From: Chitinophagaceae bacterium
GTDB taxonomy: Bacteria; Bacteroidota; Bacteroidia; Chitinophagales; Chitinophagaceae
Length of the DNA stretch: 64,000 nt
NCBI GenBank assembly: GCA_017307755.1
Contig: JAFKGQ010000021.1
Span: forward strand, 103,202-167,201
Reading direction: 5' to 3'
Position numbers and translations under genes: made by a program. Under the pieces are notes generated by a model. The model saw only the letters and a program-made list of their open reading frames with translations. It was not told the DNA's origin and did not search any database. Each line of letters starts with the position of its first letter. Within the stretch, counting starts at the first letter, position 1. Positions 36,546 to 45,792 of the stretch are shown here, piece by piece.

Positions 36546-36575
36546 TAGGGGTTTTCGTCAGCACCTGGTTTTATA
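36546..36575 (+). promoter_or_regulatory. candidate ECF promoter before the barrel gene
   Basis: TAGGGG, a 16-base spacer and GTTTTATA match all 14 box positions of the element before the sigma gene, while the spacers differ. It ends 16 bases before the ATG at 36592, placing the barrel protein in the predicted regulon of the sigma factor. Confidence 0.55.
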
Positions 36576-36591
36576 AACTACGAGTGCAAAA

Positions 36592-37302
36592 ATGCATATG
36601 AATCTACGGGCACCAGTCATATTAATATTACTTGTAATACCACTGCTGGGGCACAGTCAGTTACTACAAGCGGTGGCTGGTACTGCCGTCTCGAAGACCA
36701 CCGGCACCTACGGATATGAAACGATATCCGGGAATATGCTGGCAGGCTATAAGATAGGGCTGACCGCGGATCTGCCGTTGCAGCGCGGGAGCTCCTGCGG
36801 ACTTCGCACCGGATTGTTCCTGGATCGATGGGGGAGCCGGTTTGTCCAGGGTACCACCGGACGGGCAGGCGCCATCCGTTCTTTGGGATTTAGCTATCTG
36901 CAGTCGCCGTTGCTATTTATAAAACGGTGGGGACTTTCTCTTCCGACGGGTTTGCTGGTAGGAGCAGGTGGTTATGCGGCCTGGCGGATCAATGAACCTT
37001 CGCAGATCTTTAAGGTCAACAGGGCGGGCAATCATGTCTATGGCGCTTTGTACCCGGACGATGGGTCGGGGAGGGGGTTTTACAGGAGGATGGATTATGG
37101 ACTTTCCTTCCATTGTAGCGTCGAGATGCATAACCGTCTCAACATATGTCTGCAATATGATCACGGTCTGCAGAATATCCTCAGGCAAAGTAATGGGACG
37201 GCATTGCGCAACCGGGCGCTGACCCTTTCCCTGGGATATTATTTGAACCAGGGAAGATTTCTGTACCGGCAATTCCCTTTATCGAGATCAATAGCTAAAT
37301 AA
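36592..37302 (+). CDS. outer-membrane beta-barrel protein, function unknown
   Basis: This 236-residue protein has a signal peptide (VILILLVIPLLGHSQ) and alternating amphipathic strands with many Gly and aromatic residues (YKIGLTADLPLQRGSSCGLRTGLFLDRWGSRF), resembling the PorT/OmpW-like small barrels of Bacteroidota. It ends with a strand ALTLSLGYYLNQ followed by a basic tail. The shared promoter element links it to the upstream sigma factor. No enzymatic motif is visible. Confidence 0.7.
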   Translation: MHMNLRAPVILILLVIPLLGHSQLLQAVAGTAVSKTTGTYGYETISGNMLAGYKIGLTADLPLQRGSSCGLRTGLFLDRWGSRFVQGTTGRAGAIRSLGFSYLQSPLLFIKRWGLSLPTGLLVGAGGYAAWRINEPSQIFKVNRAGNHVYGALYPDDGSGRGFYRRMDYGLSFHCSVEMHNRLNICLQYDHGLQNILRQSNGTALRNRALTLSLGYYLNQGRFLYRQFPLSRSIAK

Positions 37303-37319
37303 ATGAAACCAAATCCAAC

Positions 37320-37691
37320 ATGTCGTTCAACCCTAACTACAACTGGCTAAGATGGGTGGGCGTATTACCGGGCGCTGTCCTGGGTAGCGGCCTTATCTAT
37401 TTATTAATTTATTATCCTCAATGTTTTGTTTTTGGCGAACATTCCCTGTATGGTACTTATATAGTTCCTTATCAATCCTCCATAGCTTCCGGAATTGCCT
37501 TTACTTACTGCGGCACTGCTATCGCTCCGTCCCTTAAAAAGCCAACCTCCATTGCACTCGTCGTCCTGGCATTACTACTTGTGGGTATCGGAATGGTTGA
37601 GAATTTAAAAGAGCAGGAATACGCGGATTTTGCCAAGGAGATGGCTGCGGCAGTAGGGGTCTTATTAGGATATGGCAGTCCGGATAATTAG
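37320..37691 (+). CDS. small integral membrane protein, unknown function
   Basis: The 123-residue protein has no clear signal peptide and three or four hydrophobic segments (about 12-30, 45-66, 73-92 and a weaker one at 105-118). It follows the barrel gene after 17 bases and probably shares its transcript. It ends four bases before the convergent permease gene with no terminator between them. I do not recognise the family. Confidence 0.6.
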   Translation: MSFNPNYNWLRWVGVLPGAVLGSGLIYLLIYYPQCFVFGEHSLYGTYIVPYQSSIASGIAFTYCGTAIAPSLKKPTSIALVVLALLLVGIGMVENLKEQEYADFAKEMAAAVGVLLGYGSPDN

Positions 37692-37695
37692 TTTG

Positions 37696-38823
37696 TTACC
37701 TTTCTTTCCGGCGCCCGGCAACATTCCACCGCAACAGCAGACAGGCGATCATAAAATACATAGCCAGCTGGATTAGCTGAAGCTGGAGATAATCCTTTAT
37801 GTCGGATAAAGAGCCATGTTCGATCAATAATATCCGGAAACCGTTGACAAAGGGCATAAAAGGAAAGATGCCGCTGAACAGTCTTGCCGCCCATCCGCCC
37901 TGCTCATAAGGCCAGCTGAAACCGGAAGAAATATACACAGGCATGGACAATATGATCAGGAATTGCAACGACTTCAATTGGGATCTGAAGAGCAGTCCGG
38001 CGCTGACCCCGATAAAACAGTTGGCCGCAACAAAGATAAAGCTCACCAAAAGTACAGGGAAGAGGTGGCCGGGATACGGCTGTCTGAACAGATAAAAATA
38101 AATGCCATATACTCCTAACAGGATTACAGATAGTAATAAATAAGGGATCAGCTTACCCAATAACAGCAGCGGTACGGAATGGCTGCTTTGCCGGTACAAG
38201 CCGGGCAGGCTGTTGGTTTCCTGCTCCGAGGCAAAGCTAAGCGCCAGCACTACCATTACCACCGACTGGAGAATGATCCCCAGGTAAGATGGCCATATGA
38301 AGAAAAAATAATTCGAAGCCGGGTTATACAGGCGGAACAGGTTGAGGTGAAAAGCTTCTGCTTGTTTGCCGGCCATCCTGGTCTTTATGACATTCAATGT
38401 GCCGACAGCTGTCATTACAGCACGCGAAACGTAGTTCGCCGGCATCAGGTTGGCATTATTGATATAGGTATTCAGCTCAGGATATGCGCCCCGCATGATG
38501 TCTGCTTCAAACTGATAGGGAATGTTTACTACCGCATAAACACCCCCGTTCATAAACAAACGATCCGCGTCTACCGGCTGGCGTCGTACTTCTTTTACCT
38601 GTAGCATATCGGTCTCACTCAACATGTCGATGAGTGCAGCGCTGGTGGAGGAATTGTCCTTGTCTACAATGACAATGGGCAGATCAGTCAGTTTCCCTTT
38701 GTTGTACACATAGCCAAATAATAAACCATACAGCACCGGACCACCCAGGTACAACCCCAACATGATCTTGTTGGAGAAGAAGAGACGGAACTCCCTTTTG
38801 ATGATGGAAAGAAAATTTCTCAT
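37696..38823 (-). CDS. ABC-2 type permease (second of pair)
   Basis: The 375-residue protein has one N-terminal membrane helix (residues about 20-42), a long periplasmic domain (IVIVDKDNSSTSAALIDML) and five to six C-terminal helices, the layout of YhhJ/YbhR-type ABC-2 permeases. It is the last gene of a minus-strand set with TolC, HlyD and another permease. These permeases normally need an ATPase, which is not encoded here. Confidence 0.88.
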   Translation of the reverse strand: MRNFLSIIKREFRLFFSNKIMLGLYLGGPVLYGLLFGYVYNKGKLTDLPIVIVDKDNSSTSAALIDMLSETDMLQVKEVRRQPVDADRLFMNGGVYAVVNIPYQFEADIMRGAYPELNTYINNANLMPANYVSRAVMTAVGTLNVIKTRMAGKQAEAFHLNLFRLYNPASNYFFFIWPSYLGIILQSVVMVVLALSFASEQETNSLPGLYRQSSHSVPLLLLGKLIPYLLLSVILLGVYGIYFYLFRQPYPGHLFPVLLVSFIFVAANCFIGVSAGLLFRSQLKSLQFLIILSMPVYISSGFSWPYEQGGWAARLFSGIFPFMPFVNGFRILLIEHGSLSDIKDYLQLQLIQLAMYFMIACLLLRWNVAGRRKER

Positions 38824-38830
38824 GGCTATA

Positions 38831-40018
38831 TCAGGCCGGCACAGCCGCCTGCGAATTATTATTACCTGTTCTCAGCGCTTTTTTTATTTTGATATAAAGC
38901 AACAGCATGGACAGTAGCAAAAAAGCCGCTGCCAAAATGATCTGATGCAAAATTTTTGGTAAGACATCCGTCCAGCCCGCCTGCTGAAAGAGCGTCATGC
39001 GCATGATCTGCAGATAAGGGGTAAGCGGGATGGCATTGCTGATGGCGGTCAGCACGGAAGGCACCTGCGGCCAGGTAAACCCGGAAATGGTAAATGCAGG
39101 CGATGCGATGGACATCAGCAGTTGGGATGCTTTCAAGGATAAAGGGATAATGATGCTATACAATACCCCCAGCAGCGATGAGCCCACCACCAGCAATAGC
39201 TGAGATACCAGCAATGTTGCCGGGTGTCTGGGGAACGGGATACTGAAATACATGCTCAGTAAAAAATATACGCCGATGTTCAGCATGCCCATGATCACAT
39301 AAGGGGTTATCTTGACGATGATCAACAGCAGGGGTGACCGGCTGCAGGCAAGCAACCCCTGCCCGGTGAATGCACCTCTTTCCATTTCCCCCGAGAAGCT
39401 CACGGCCAATGCCAGCAGGAGCAATTGTTGTATGATAGAAAAAATAAGACCCGGCCACAAATAATATAAGTAATTGCCTGACGGGTTATATTGATAAAAT
39501 ACATTGTGTTTGAATGCTTCGTATTGCTTCACCGCTATCGAGGCGGGGATGCCCTTCTTCTGATAGGAAGATATAAGTATCCCGGCATTCATAGTGCCTG
39601 CGCAGACAGATACGGCTGTGCCCACTGCTCCTGCGGTAACCGTGTTGGACATGTTGAGGTAACAATTGATTTCGGGGAGCTGCCGGCGGAGCAGACCAGC
39701 CTCAAAGCGGGAGGGGATGACGACCACCGCTATCGCCCGTTGATCGTGCATCAGCTGCTGTACATTCCCCAGTTCAATTTCCGCACGTATGATCCGTAAG
39801 GATGGATGATCTTCCAGCATGTCGCAAAACTTATTGCTGGAAGGAGTCTGGTCGTTGTCCACTACCACCACCGGCAGACCGGTGACTTTCCCTTTTTTAT
39901 ATACATTCCCCAATATAAACGCCATGGCAAAGGGCATAAAAAGGAATGCAGCCACAAATACCCTGTTGCTCCGGAATAGTTTAAACTCCCTTATAAGTAA
40001 AAAGCGAAAATTTCGCAT
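38831..40018 (-). CDS. ABC-2 type permease (first of pair)
   Basis: I start at the ATG at 40018 (MRNFRFLLIREFKLFRSN), matching the start of its paralogue downstream; the longer frame from 40057 would overlap the HlyD gene. The resulting 395-residue protein has the same topology: one N-terminal helix, a periplasmic domain (VVVDNDQTPSSNKFCDML) and a C-terminal helical block. The two permeases are clearly related and probably form a heterodimer. They are separated by seven bases. Confidence 0.88.
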   Translation of the reverse strand: MRNFRFLLIREFKLFRSNRVFVAAFLFMPFAMAFILGNVYKKGKVTGLPVVVVDNDQTPSSNKFCDMLEDHPSLRIIRAEIELGNVQQLMHDQRAIAVVVIPSRFEAGLLRRQLPEINCYLNMSNTVTAGAVGTAVSVCAGTMNAGILISSYQKKGIPASIAVKQYEAFKHNVFYQYNPSGNYLYYLWPGLIFSIIQQLLLLALAVSFSGEMERGAFTGQGLLACSRSPLLLIIVKITPYVIMGMLNIGVYFLLSMYFSIPFPRHPATLLVSQLLLVVGSSLLGVLYSIIIPLSLKASQLLMSIASPAFTISGFTWPQVPSVLTAISNAIPLTPYLQIMRMTLFQQAGWTDVLPKILHQIILAAAFLLLSMLLLYIKIKKALRTGNNNSQAAVPA

Positions 40019-40028
40019 AGTGCTGATT

Positions 40029-40991
40029 TCAGGGCTTATCCAGGGTGACGGTAGCATTAAACAGTAAAGCCTCCGCCGAAGCTATGCTGTCGGGAATAAT
40101 TTTTAATTCATATACGGCATCGTCTATTGAATAGTCCGGGTAAGGGGTGGTAATATCGGCATAGCGCGGCATTTGTTTGATGGTGACGATCTTCCCTTTC
40201 AGGTCCGTATGGTTATAGGGGACACGGATGGTTATGGCCTCACCTTGTTTGTAGGCGGCAATCTTACTTTCAGGAACGGTAAAGCGGAACCAGGTACTGG
40301 ACGGCAGATAGCCATTAAAGACAGGATATCCCGCTGTTGCCAGTTCCCCCTCCCGCAAGGCGATGGTTTCCAGTTTGGCATAATTGGTGGCAATAATGTA
40401 CCGTTCGGAGTACGCGACTTCCGCCTCCTGCAACACCCCTTTTGCCTGTGCCTGCTGCCCGGCTGCCGCCTCTTTTGTTTCTGCCCTGGGGCCCCGTTCT
40501 GCTTCATTCAGCTCGGCCGTAACGGCATCCAACTGGGATCTGGCGCCCTGGTATTTTGCATAGGCTTCGTCGTATGACTGCGGCGACATCATGCTGTCTT
40601 CGAACATGGCTTTGGCCCTGTCGAAGGATTTTTGTGCAAAATTGAACTGCTCTTTTGTTGCATTGAATTTGGCGCGTATCTGTTTTAGCTGGTTTGGTGT
40701 GGCCCCGTTATGCGCCATGGCATTTTGAGCAGTTGCCGCCGTAACGACACCGCGGGCCTGGGCGATCTTTGCGTTGACTTCCGGCACATCCAGCATGGCA
40801 AGGGTATCTCCCGGCTTTACCATCACTCCTTCCACTACATAAAGTTTCAGGATGCGGCCGGTGACCTTGGGCGCAAAACTGATGGTTTCCCGCTTGATCT
40901 TCCCCAGCATCCGGGGCGTCTTTTTCTCATTGCAGGATGCAGAGAGTATGGCGGAGATATACAGCAACGGCAGGATGTATCGAATTCTCAT
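40029..40991 (-). CDS. HlyD-family membrane fusion lipoprotein
   Basis: The 320-residue protein has a lipobox LSASC (Cys20), a split biotinyl-lipoyl-like domain (GRILKLYVVEGVMVKPGDTLAMLDVPEV), a coiled-coil hairpin of about 110 residues rich in Ala, Gln and Glu, and a beta domain. It resembles adaptors of YhiI/YbhG-type exporters and links the ABC-2 permeases to the TolC protein encoded just upstream. Confidence 0.9.
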   Translation of the reverse strand: MRIRYILPLLYISAILSASCNEKKTPRMLGKIKRETISFAPKVTGRILKLYVVEGVMVKPGDTLAMLDVPEVNAKIAQARGVVTAATAQNAMAHNGATPNQLKQIRAKFNATKEQFNFAQKSFDRAKAMFEDSMMSPQSYDEAYAKYQGARSQLDAVTAELNEAERGPRAETKEAAAGQQAQAKGVLQEAEVAYSERYIIATNYAKLETIALREGELATAGYPVFNGYLPSSTWFRFTVPESKIAAYKQGEAITIRVPYNHTDLKGKIVTIKQMPRYADITTPYPDYSIDDAVYELKIIPDSIASAEALLFNATVTLDKP

Positions 40992-41004
40992 TTCGGATAA
41001 AATT

Positions 41005-42417
41005 TTAAGGAATAGCCTGAACAGCCAGATCGCCGGTGGCCATCAGCAGCGCAATGGCGGCTCTTCGCTGGTCATAAACCGACTGTACATAGCCTAATGC
41101 CGACTGTACATAATCATTTTCAGCATCTATCAATTGCAGGGATTTTATCAACCCGGTCCGGTATTCTTTGGTGGCCTGGGTAAGCGCATTCTGTGCCGTC
41201 TGCTGCTCAGTACTCTTCAATGCCACCTGGCCCTGGGCAATATGGTAATCGTTTCTGCATTTTGCCAGGTTCAGCTCCAGTTTTTCAGTGGCATCCCTTT
41301 TTTCGTTCTCCGTCTTTTTGTATTCTATTTGCGCTGCTTTTATTTCATGTTCACCTTCATGGCCATCAAACAGATCCCATTTAAGCCCGACACCGACGTT
41401 GAACATCGGCAATATATTGATGTCGGGCAGCCCGGCCGACAGCTTGTTGTTGATAACTCCCGGCAGCAGGGCTTTCGAGCTACTGATGTGTCCTGCCAGC
41501 AAACCCAGGTATCCAAAAGAAGCGCCTGCCTTTACTTTGGGGACAAACCAGGTCTTTTCCGCATTTATTTTGTAAAGGCCTGCCCGCAGCTTGGCATCCA
41601 GGGCTTTTAGCTCGGCGCGGCGCGCTATTTGTCCGTCGCCCGGTGAAACAGCGATCAATTGCATCTCATGGTCTATTTTCCGGAGCCGGTCTTTATCAAT
41701 ATGCGTGAACATGGCGAGCTGGTCGATCACCAGCTCCTGCTTGCCCTGGTATTCCTGGATCTTTGCCGCCAGCTGTGCCTGCGCTACTTCTATTTTCTGA
41801 TGTTCATATTTTGTGATGAGCCCATAGCCCAGCGCTTTATCCGCCGTACGCCTGTTCTCCGCGAGACGACTTTCACTTTGGTCCAATACTTTTCTCACCT
41901 GTTTCAGCAGGGCCAGCTGGTCATAAGCCTGGATCACATTGCTGGTGATCTGCTGACGATCACTTTCCATGATCAATTCCTGGGCGGCGGATTTGTAGGT
42001 TAATGCCTTTCTTAACTGAGGCACTTTGCCGCCGGAATAGAGCACCATGGAAGCGCCCAGGTCCGCGGTAAGCAGGTTGCCGGTGGTGGTAAACCGGTTG
42101 CTCCCGGATTTAATATCGATATTCAGCTGGGGGATATTGATCAGGTCCCTGCTTCTTACACCAAAGGAAGATAATATAAATGCATCCTTAACTGTAAGAT
42201 CGAGCTTGGGTAAATAGACGTCTTTTAGTTTGGATTGGTCGAGTGCCGTCAGCTGGATGTCCAGCTGTTTGTTAGCAAGCGAGTAGTCATTTTGAATGGC
42301 GCTGTCTACCAGTTCCCGCAAGGACGGCATTTCCGTTGCCGTTTGCCCCCGGCAGCTGACAATGGTCACCAGGGGTATGAGCAAACACAGTATTGTATAC
42401 CTGCAATATCTGCACAT
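41005..42417 (-). CDS. TolC-family outer-membrane channel
   Basis: The 470-residue protein has a signal peptide with Cys at the cleavage region (LVTIVSCRG, possibly a lipoprotein), and two repeats of the outer membrane efflux pattern (SLRELVDSAIQNDYSLANKQLDI; AQNALTQATKEYRTGLIKSLQLIDAENDYVQSALGYVQ). It is the first gene of the four-gene exporter set and is divergent from the SusC gene at 42722. Confidence 0.92.
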   Translation of the reverse strand: MCRYCRYTILCLLIPLVTIVSCRGQTATEMPSLRELVDSAIQNDYSLANKQLDIQLTALDQSKLKDVYLPKLDLTVKDAFILSSFGVRSRDLINIPQLNIDIKSGSNRFTTTGNLLTADLGASMVLYSGGKVPQLRKALTYKSAAQELIMESDRQQITSNVIQAYDQLALLKQVRKVLDQSESRLAENRRTADKALGYGLITKYEHQKIEVAQAQLAAKIQEYQGKQELVIDQLAMFTHIDKDRLRKIDHEMQLIAVSPGDGQIARRAELKALDAKLRAGLYKINAEKTWFVPKVKAGASFGYLGLLAGHISSSKALLPGVINNKLSAGLPDINILPMFNVGVGLKWDLFDGHEGEHEIKAAQIEYKKTENEKRDATEKLELNLAKCRNDYHIAQGQVALKSTEQQTAQNALTQATKEYRTGLIKSLQLIDAENDYVQSALGYVQSVYDQRRAAIALLMATGDLAVQAIP

Positions 42418-42485
42418 GTAAAATGAATATACGGATTATTTGCTATATCTGCAGAACGGCACTTTTACTGATACCCGGAAAATTT

Positions 42486-42517
42486 TTTGTTTGTTAAACG
42501 TTTAACATTTACATTTG
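42486..42517 (+). promoter_or_regulatory. Bacteroidota promoter of the SusC-FucI operon
   Basis: TTTG (42486-42489) is separated by 20 bases from TACATTTG (42510-42517), an exact TAnnTTTG. The expected start is near 42524, giving a leader of about 200 bases before the SusC ATG. One palindrome lies in the spacer and a second covers the -7 end and the start site. Confidence 0.65.
42493..42506. promoter_or_regulatory. LacI-type operator O1
   Basis: GTTAAACGTTTAAC is a perfect 14-base palindrome with the central CG of LacI-family operators. It occupies the spacer between the -33 and -7 elements. Confidence 0.7.
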
Positions 42518-42533
42518 CTTAAACGCTTAAGCA
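42516..42533. promoter_or_regulatory. LacI-type operator O2
   Basis: TGCTTAAACGCTTAAGCA is an 18-base near-palindrome (eight of nine pairs) centred 25 bases from O1. It overlaps the last bases of the -7 element and the predicted transcription start. Confidence 0.7.
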
Positions 42534-42574
42534 AGTTTTTTTCATTTTGTTGGATGTCAACTTTTTGAATAAAA

Positions 42575-42590
42575 TTTAAACGTTTAAGCA
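42575..42590. promoter_or_regulatory. LacI-type operator O3
   Basis: TTTAAACGTTTAAGCA contains the perfect palindrome TTAAACGTTTAA and the GCA flank seen in O2. Its centre is 57 bases beyond that of O2, inside the leader, where it could support looping or block elongation. Confidence 0.65.
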
Positions 42591-42721
42591 GGATTTTTAA
42601 CTCTGATAAAATAGCGATTGTGTTGCCAGTTCATTCACCGCCATAGCGCCCGGGTACTTCGGGCTTAGGCCGGGAGTTCTCTCCCTACTATATATCCATT
42701 CATAACACCAAACCATCATTT

Positions 42722-45700
42722 ATGAGACGATTGCTTGTATTTCTCATCTTTGGGATAACAGCGCTGCCTGTTATCGCCATTGGGGCTCCCAAAAATATTT
42801 TGATAAGAACGATAACGGGTAAGGTGCAAAGCTCCGACGGGGCTCCGCTGGCAGGGGCCAGTGTGACCGTCAAGGGCACCAACGTCGCCGCGTCCGCCGA
42901 CAATAAGGGCGCTTTTAGCATCGATATCCCGGACAATATCAACAGTCCGGTACTGGTCGTCAGCGCGGTGGGTTATGCGACCCAGGAGATCGCCGTCCAT
43001 CAATCCAATAATATAGATATCCGTATGGAAGTGGATATCAAAAAACTCAATGACGTGGTTGTTGTGGGTTATGGTACGCAAAAGCGGAAGGATCTCACAG
43101 GCTCCATCGCGTCCGTATCGGCTGCGCAAATAGAACAAAGACCCGTCAGTTCCTATGAGGACGCACTCGCGGGCACTGTCCCCGGCATCGACGTTGCGCC
43201 GAGAAGCGCAAAGCCGGGTAACATTTCGGAAATAACGATCCGGGGAATAGGCACCATATCGGGTGACAGGGAACCCCTGTTTGTCATCGACGGGTTTCCT
43301 GCGGACGCTAACAGCGCGGCTGCCATCAACCCTGCCAATATTCTTTCCATAGACATATTAAAAGATGCGTCTTCCACCGCAATATATGGTTCGAGAGGGG
43401 CCAACGGGGTCGTCATCATTACTACCAAATCGGGTAAGTCGGGTTTTGCCAAGGTGGATGTGAGTCTGAAAACAGGGTTCTCGAAGGCCAACAAACATGA
43501 CTTCTACAAGACATTGAACGGGGCTGAATATGTAGAATGGTACAAGGAGAAAGCCCAGTTTAACGGAACACCGATACCTTCCTGGATTACGAATTGGGAC
43601 GGGACCAGCACAAACTGGCAGGATTATATTTACAGGACGGCCCCTTTCCGCGATTATAACGTGACGGTTTCCGGGGGAAGTGACAAACTGAACTATATGT
43701 TCTCCGGCGGGTTTCTCAACCAGGACGATATCCTGCTGAATGCGGGATATGACATGTATACGGCACGGGTAAAACTTGATTACAAAGCTTCCAAGCGTAT
43801 AACCATGGGGGTGAACCTTGCCCCGAGCTTCACGGTGCAACGATTGAGCGCGCCGGAGGATGATTATTCCGCCCTGGCGGGGGCCGCTGTGCTGCTGCCG
43901 CCCATCATCCCCGCCTATAATAAGGATGGTACGCCTTCCGACCCCAATACTTTTGGCATACTGGGTAAGGCAATGGTCAACCCGATGACCATCGCGGAGA
44001 ATTATCATCAGAGCAATAAGAGCATGTACCTGATGTCCAACGCATACGTCCAGGTAGACATCATAAAAGGGCTGTCGGTCAGAAGTTCCATCGGTGCGAA
44101 CGTTACGGATAACAACTACCGGCTATTCCAGGCCAAGGGGCTCAACGGTCAGGCCTTGTACCCTGTGACGGCCCTGGAATTGAATTCGGCCCGGACGATC
44201 AACTGGCTGAATGAGAATACAGTGACATACAAGACGGTGCTGGCCGAGGACCATAGGCTGGAGTTATTAGGAGGCTATACGGTGCAGAAGGTGGACTTTA
44301 ATATAGTGGGCGCAAATGCCAATACTTTTTCCAGCAACCTTGCCCAAACCATCGGTTTTGGCGCGAATCAAAGCGCGTTCTCCGGTGCGTCGGGCAATAC
44401 GCTCTTATCTTATCTTGCCCGGGCTAATTATGCCTATAAGGACAGATATCTCCTGACCGCCACCGTACGGCGGGACGGCAGCTCGCGTTTTGGGACAAAC
44501 AAACTGTGGGGCGTCTTCCCATCGGTGGCTGCTGCCTGGAATTTGTCCAATGAAAATTTTATGATGGGGGTCAAAGCCCTTGATCATGCCAAGATCAGGG
44601 CCAGCTACGGGATCTCCGGGAGTAACTTCATCGGTGATTTTACTTCGAAATCCAGCCTGGTTTCCGTCAACCATTCCTTTGGGAATAACAACGTCGTTGG
44701 TTATATCAACGGCGATCCCGGCAATCCGGACCTGTCCTGGGAGAAATCAAAACAGCTGGATATCGGTGTGGATTTTGGACTATATAACCGTGTCAGCGTT
44801 ACTGCCGACTATTTTTCCAATACCAGCGACGGTCTGTTGTTGAATGTGAATGTACCAACCTCCACCGGATACAGCGGGAACCTTGAGAACATCGGCAGTA
44901 TGAGGAAGTGGGGATATGAGCTTTCCGTCAATGCCAATATCATCAAGAAAACGGACTTTGGATGGGACGTCGGGTTTAATGTTTCTCATTTACGGCAGAA
45001 GGTCTTAAAACTGGGTCCCAACGGCGCTCCCCTGTATCAGTTCTTTGCGGTGCTGGTGACCAAGGTTGGCGGTCCGCTGGAGCAGGAGCATGCGTTAAAG
45101 CAGATAGGGATACTTTCCCAGGCGGATATAAATGACCCCAAGGTGGCCAAGAAAGCCGTAGGCGACAAGGCCGGGGACTATAAATTCTACGACGCCAACA
45201 ACGATGGGTTTATCGATGCTTTCAACGGTCAGGACGGAGTGCTTGTAGGGGACAACAACCCACGCTGGCTGTATGGGATCAATACCAGCGTACGCTATAA
45301 GAACTTCAGGTTCTCCGCCCTGTTGCAGGGCCAGGCCGGCGCGAAGATGCTGGACTTTGTCTATCAGATCATGAGCCTTCATACTTACAATACCAATATG
45401 GACCATTTCTTCTATGACGGCCGGTACATTTCCGAATCCCAACCCGGCAACGGACATACGCCGAGAGCAGGCTATAATGACGAAGGGGCCGTATCTTCCT
45501 GGGAAGTACAAAAAACAGATTACCTGAGGATCCGGAATCTCAATCTATCCTATACATTCCCTTCGGCTCTCAGCAAAAAATTACTGGTCAATGATCTCCG
45601 GGCGTATATCTCTGTGGAGAATCTGTGGACTTTCAAGTCGTACCGTGGCGGTAATCCGCAGGCCGTGCGAAATGGTTTCGATACCCAGGTATTCGGCGAC

Positions 45701-45781
45701 CACAAGACCTTAGGCCTCAATTCTGTGGCAACGCCTCCCTTGCCCAGGATCTTCACATTAGGTATCAATTTCTCATTTTAA
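42722..45781 (+). CDS. SusC-like TonB-dependent outer-membrane transporter
   Basis: This 1019-residue protein has a signal peptide (LLVFLIFGITALPVIAIGAP), a carboxypeptidase-like domain (ITGKVQSSDGAPLAGASVTVKGT), DVVVVGYGTQKRKDLTGSIASV, a plug with ILSIDILKDASSTAIYGSRGANGVVIITT and a barrel ending LGINFSF. It has no STN domain, consistent with repression by a LacI protein. It heads an eight-gene run to 56836 and its SusD follows after 11 bases. Confidence 0.96.
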   Translation: MRRLLVFLIFGITALPVIAIGAPKNILIRTITGKVQSSDGAPLAGASVTVKGTNVAASADNKGAFSIDIPDNINSPVLVVSAVGYATQEIAVHQSNNIDIRMEVDIKKLNDVVVVGYGTQKRKDLTGSIASVSAAQIEQRPVSSYEDALAGTVPGIDVAPRSAKPGNISEITIRGIGTISGDREPLFVIDGFPADANSAAAINPANILSIDILKDASSTAIYGSRGANGVVIITTKSGKSGFAKVDVSLKTGFSKANKHDFYKTLNGAEYVEWYKEKAQFNGTPIPSWITNWDGTSTNWQDYIYRTAPFRDYNVTVSGGSDKLNYMFSGGFLNQDDILLNAGYDMYTARVKLDYKASKRITMGVNLAPSFTVQRLSAPEDDYSALAGAAVLLPPIIPAYNKDGTPSDPNTFGILGKAMVNPMTIAENYHQSNKSMYLMSNAYVQVDIIKGLSVRSSIGANVTDNNYRLFQAKGLNGQALYPVTALELNSARTINWLNENTVTYKTVLAEDHRLELLGGYTVQKVDFNIVGANANTFSSNLAQTIGFGANQSAFSGASGNTLLSYLARANYAYKDRYLLTATVRRDGSSRFGTNKLWGVFPSVAAAWNLSNENFMMGVKALDHAKIRASYGISGSNFIGDFTSKSSLVSVNHSFGNNNVVGYINGDPGNPDLSWEKSKQLDIGVDFGLYNRVSVTADYFSNTSDGLLLNVNVPTSTGYSGNLENIGSMRKWGYELSVNANIIKKTDFGWDVGFNVSHLRQKVLKLGPNGAPLYQFFAVLVTKVGGPLEQEHALKQIGILSQADINDPKVAKKAVGDKAGDYKFYDANNDGFIDAFNGQDGVLVGDNNPRWLYGINTSVRYKNFRFSALLQGQAGAKMLDFVYQIMSLHTYNTNMDHFFYDGRYISESQPGNGHTPRAGYNDEGAVSSWEVQKTDYLRIRNLNLSYTFPSALSKKLLVNDLRAYISVENLWTFKSYRGGNPQAVRNGFDTQVFGDHKTLGLNSVATPPLPRIFTLGINFSF

Positions 45782-45792
45782 AAGCGATCACT

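Larger units (their letters stand above)
42418..42721. other. intergenic control region between exporter and SusC operon
   Basis: This 304-base A/T-rich gap holds a plus-strand promoter and three LacI-type palindromes (listed separately). Downstream, in the predicted 200-base leader, GCCCG (42648-42652) can pair with CGGGC (42660-42664). I see no strong minus-strand promoter for the TolC gene and no small reading frame of note. Confidence 0.6.
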
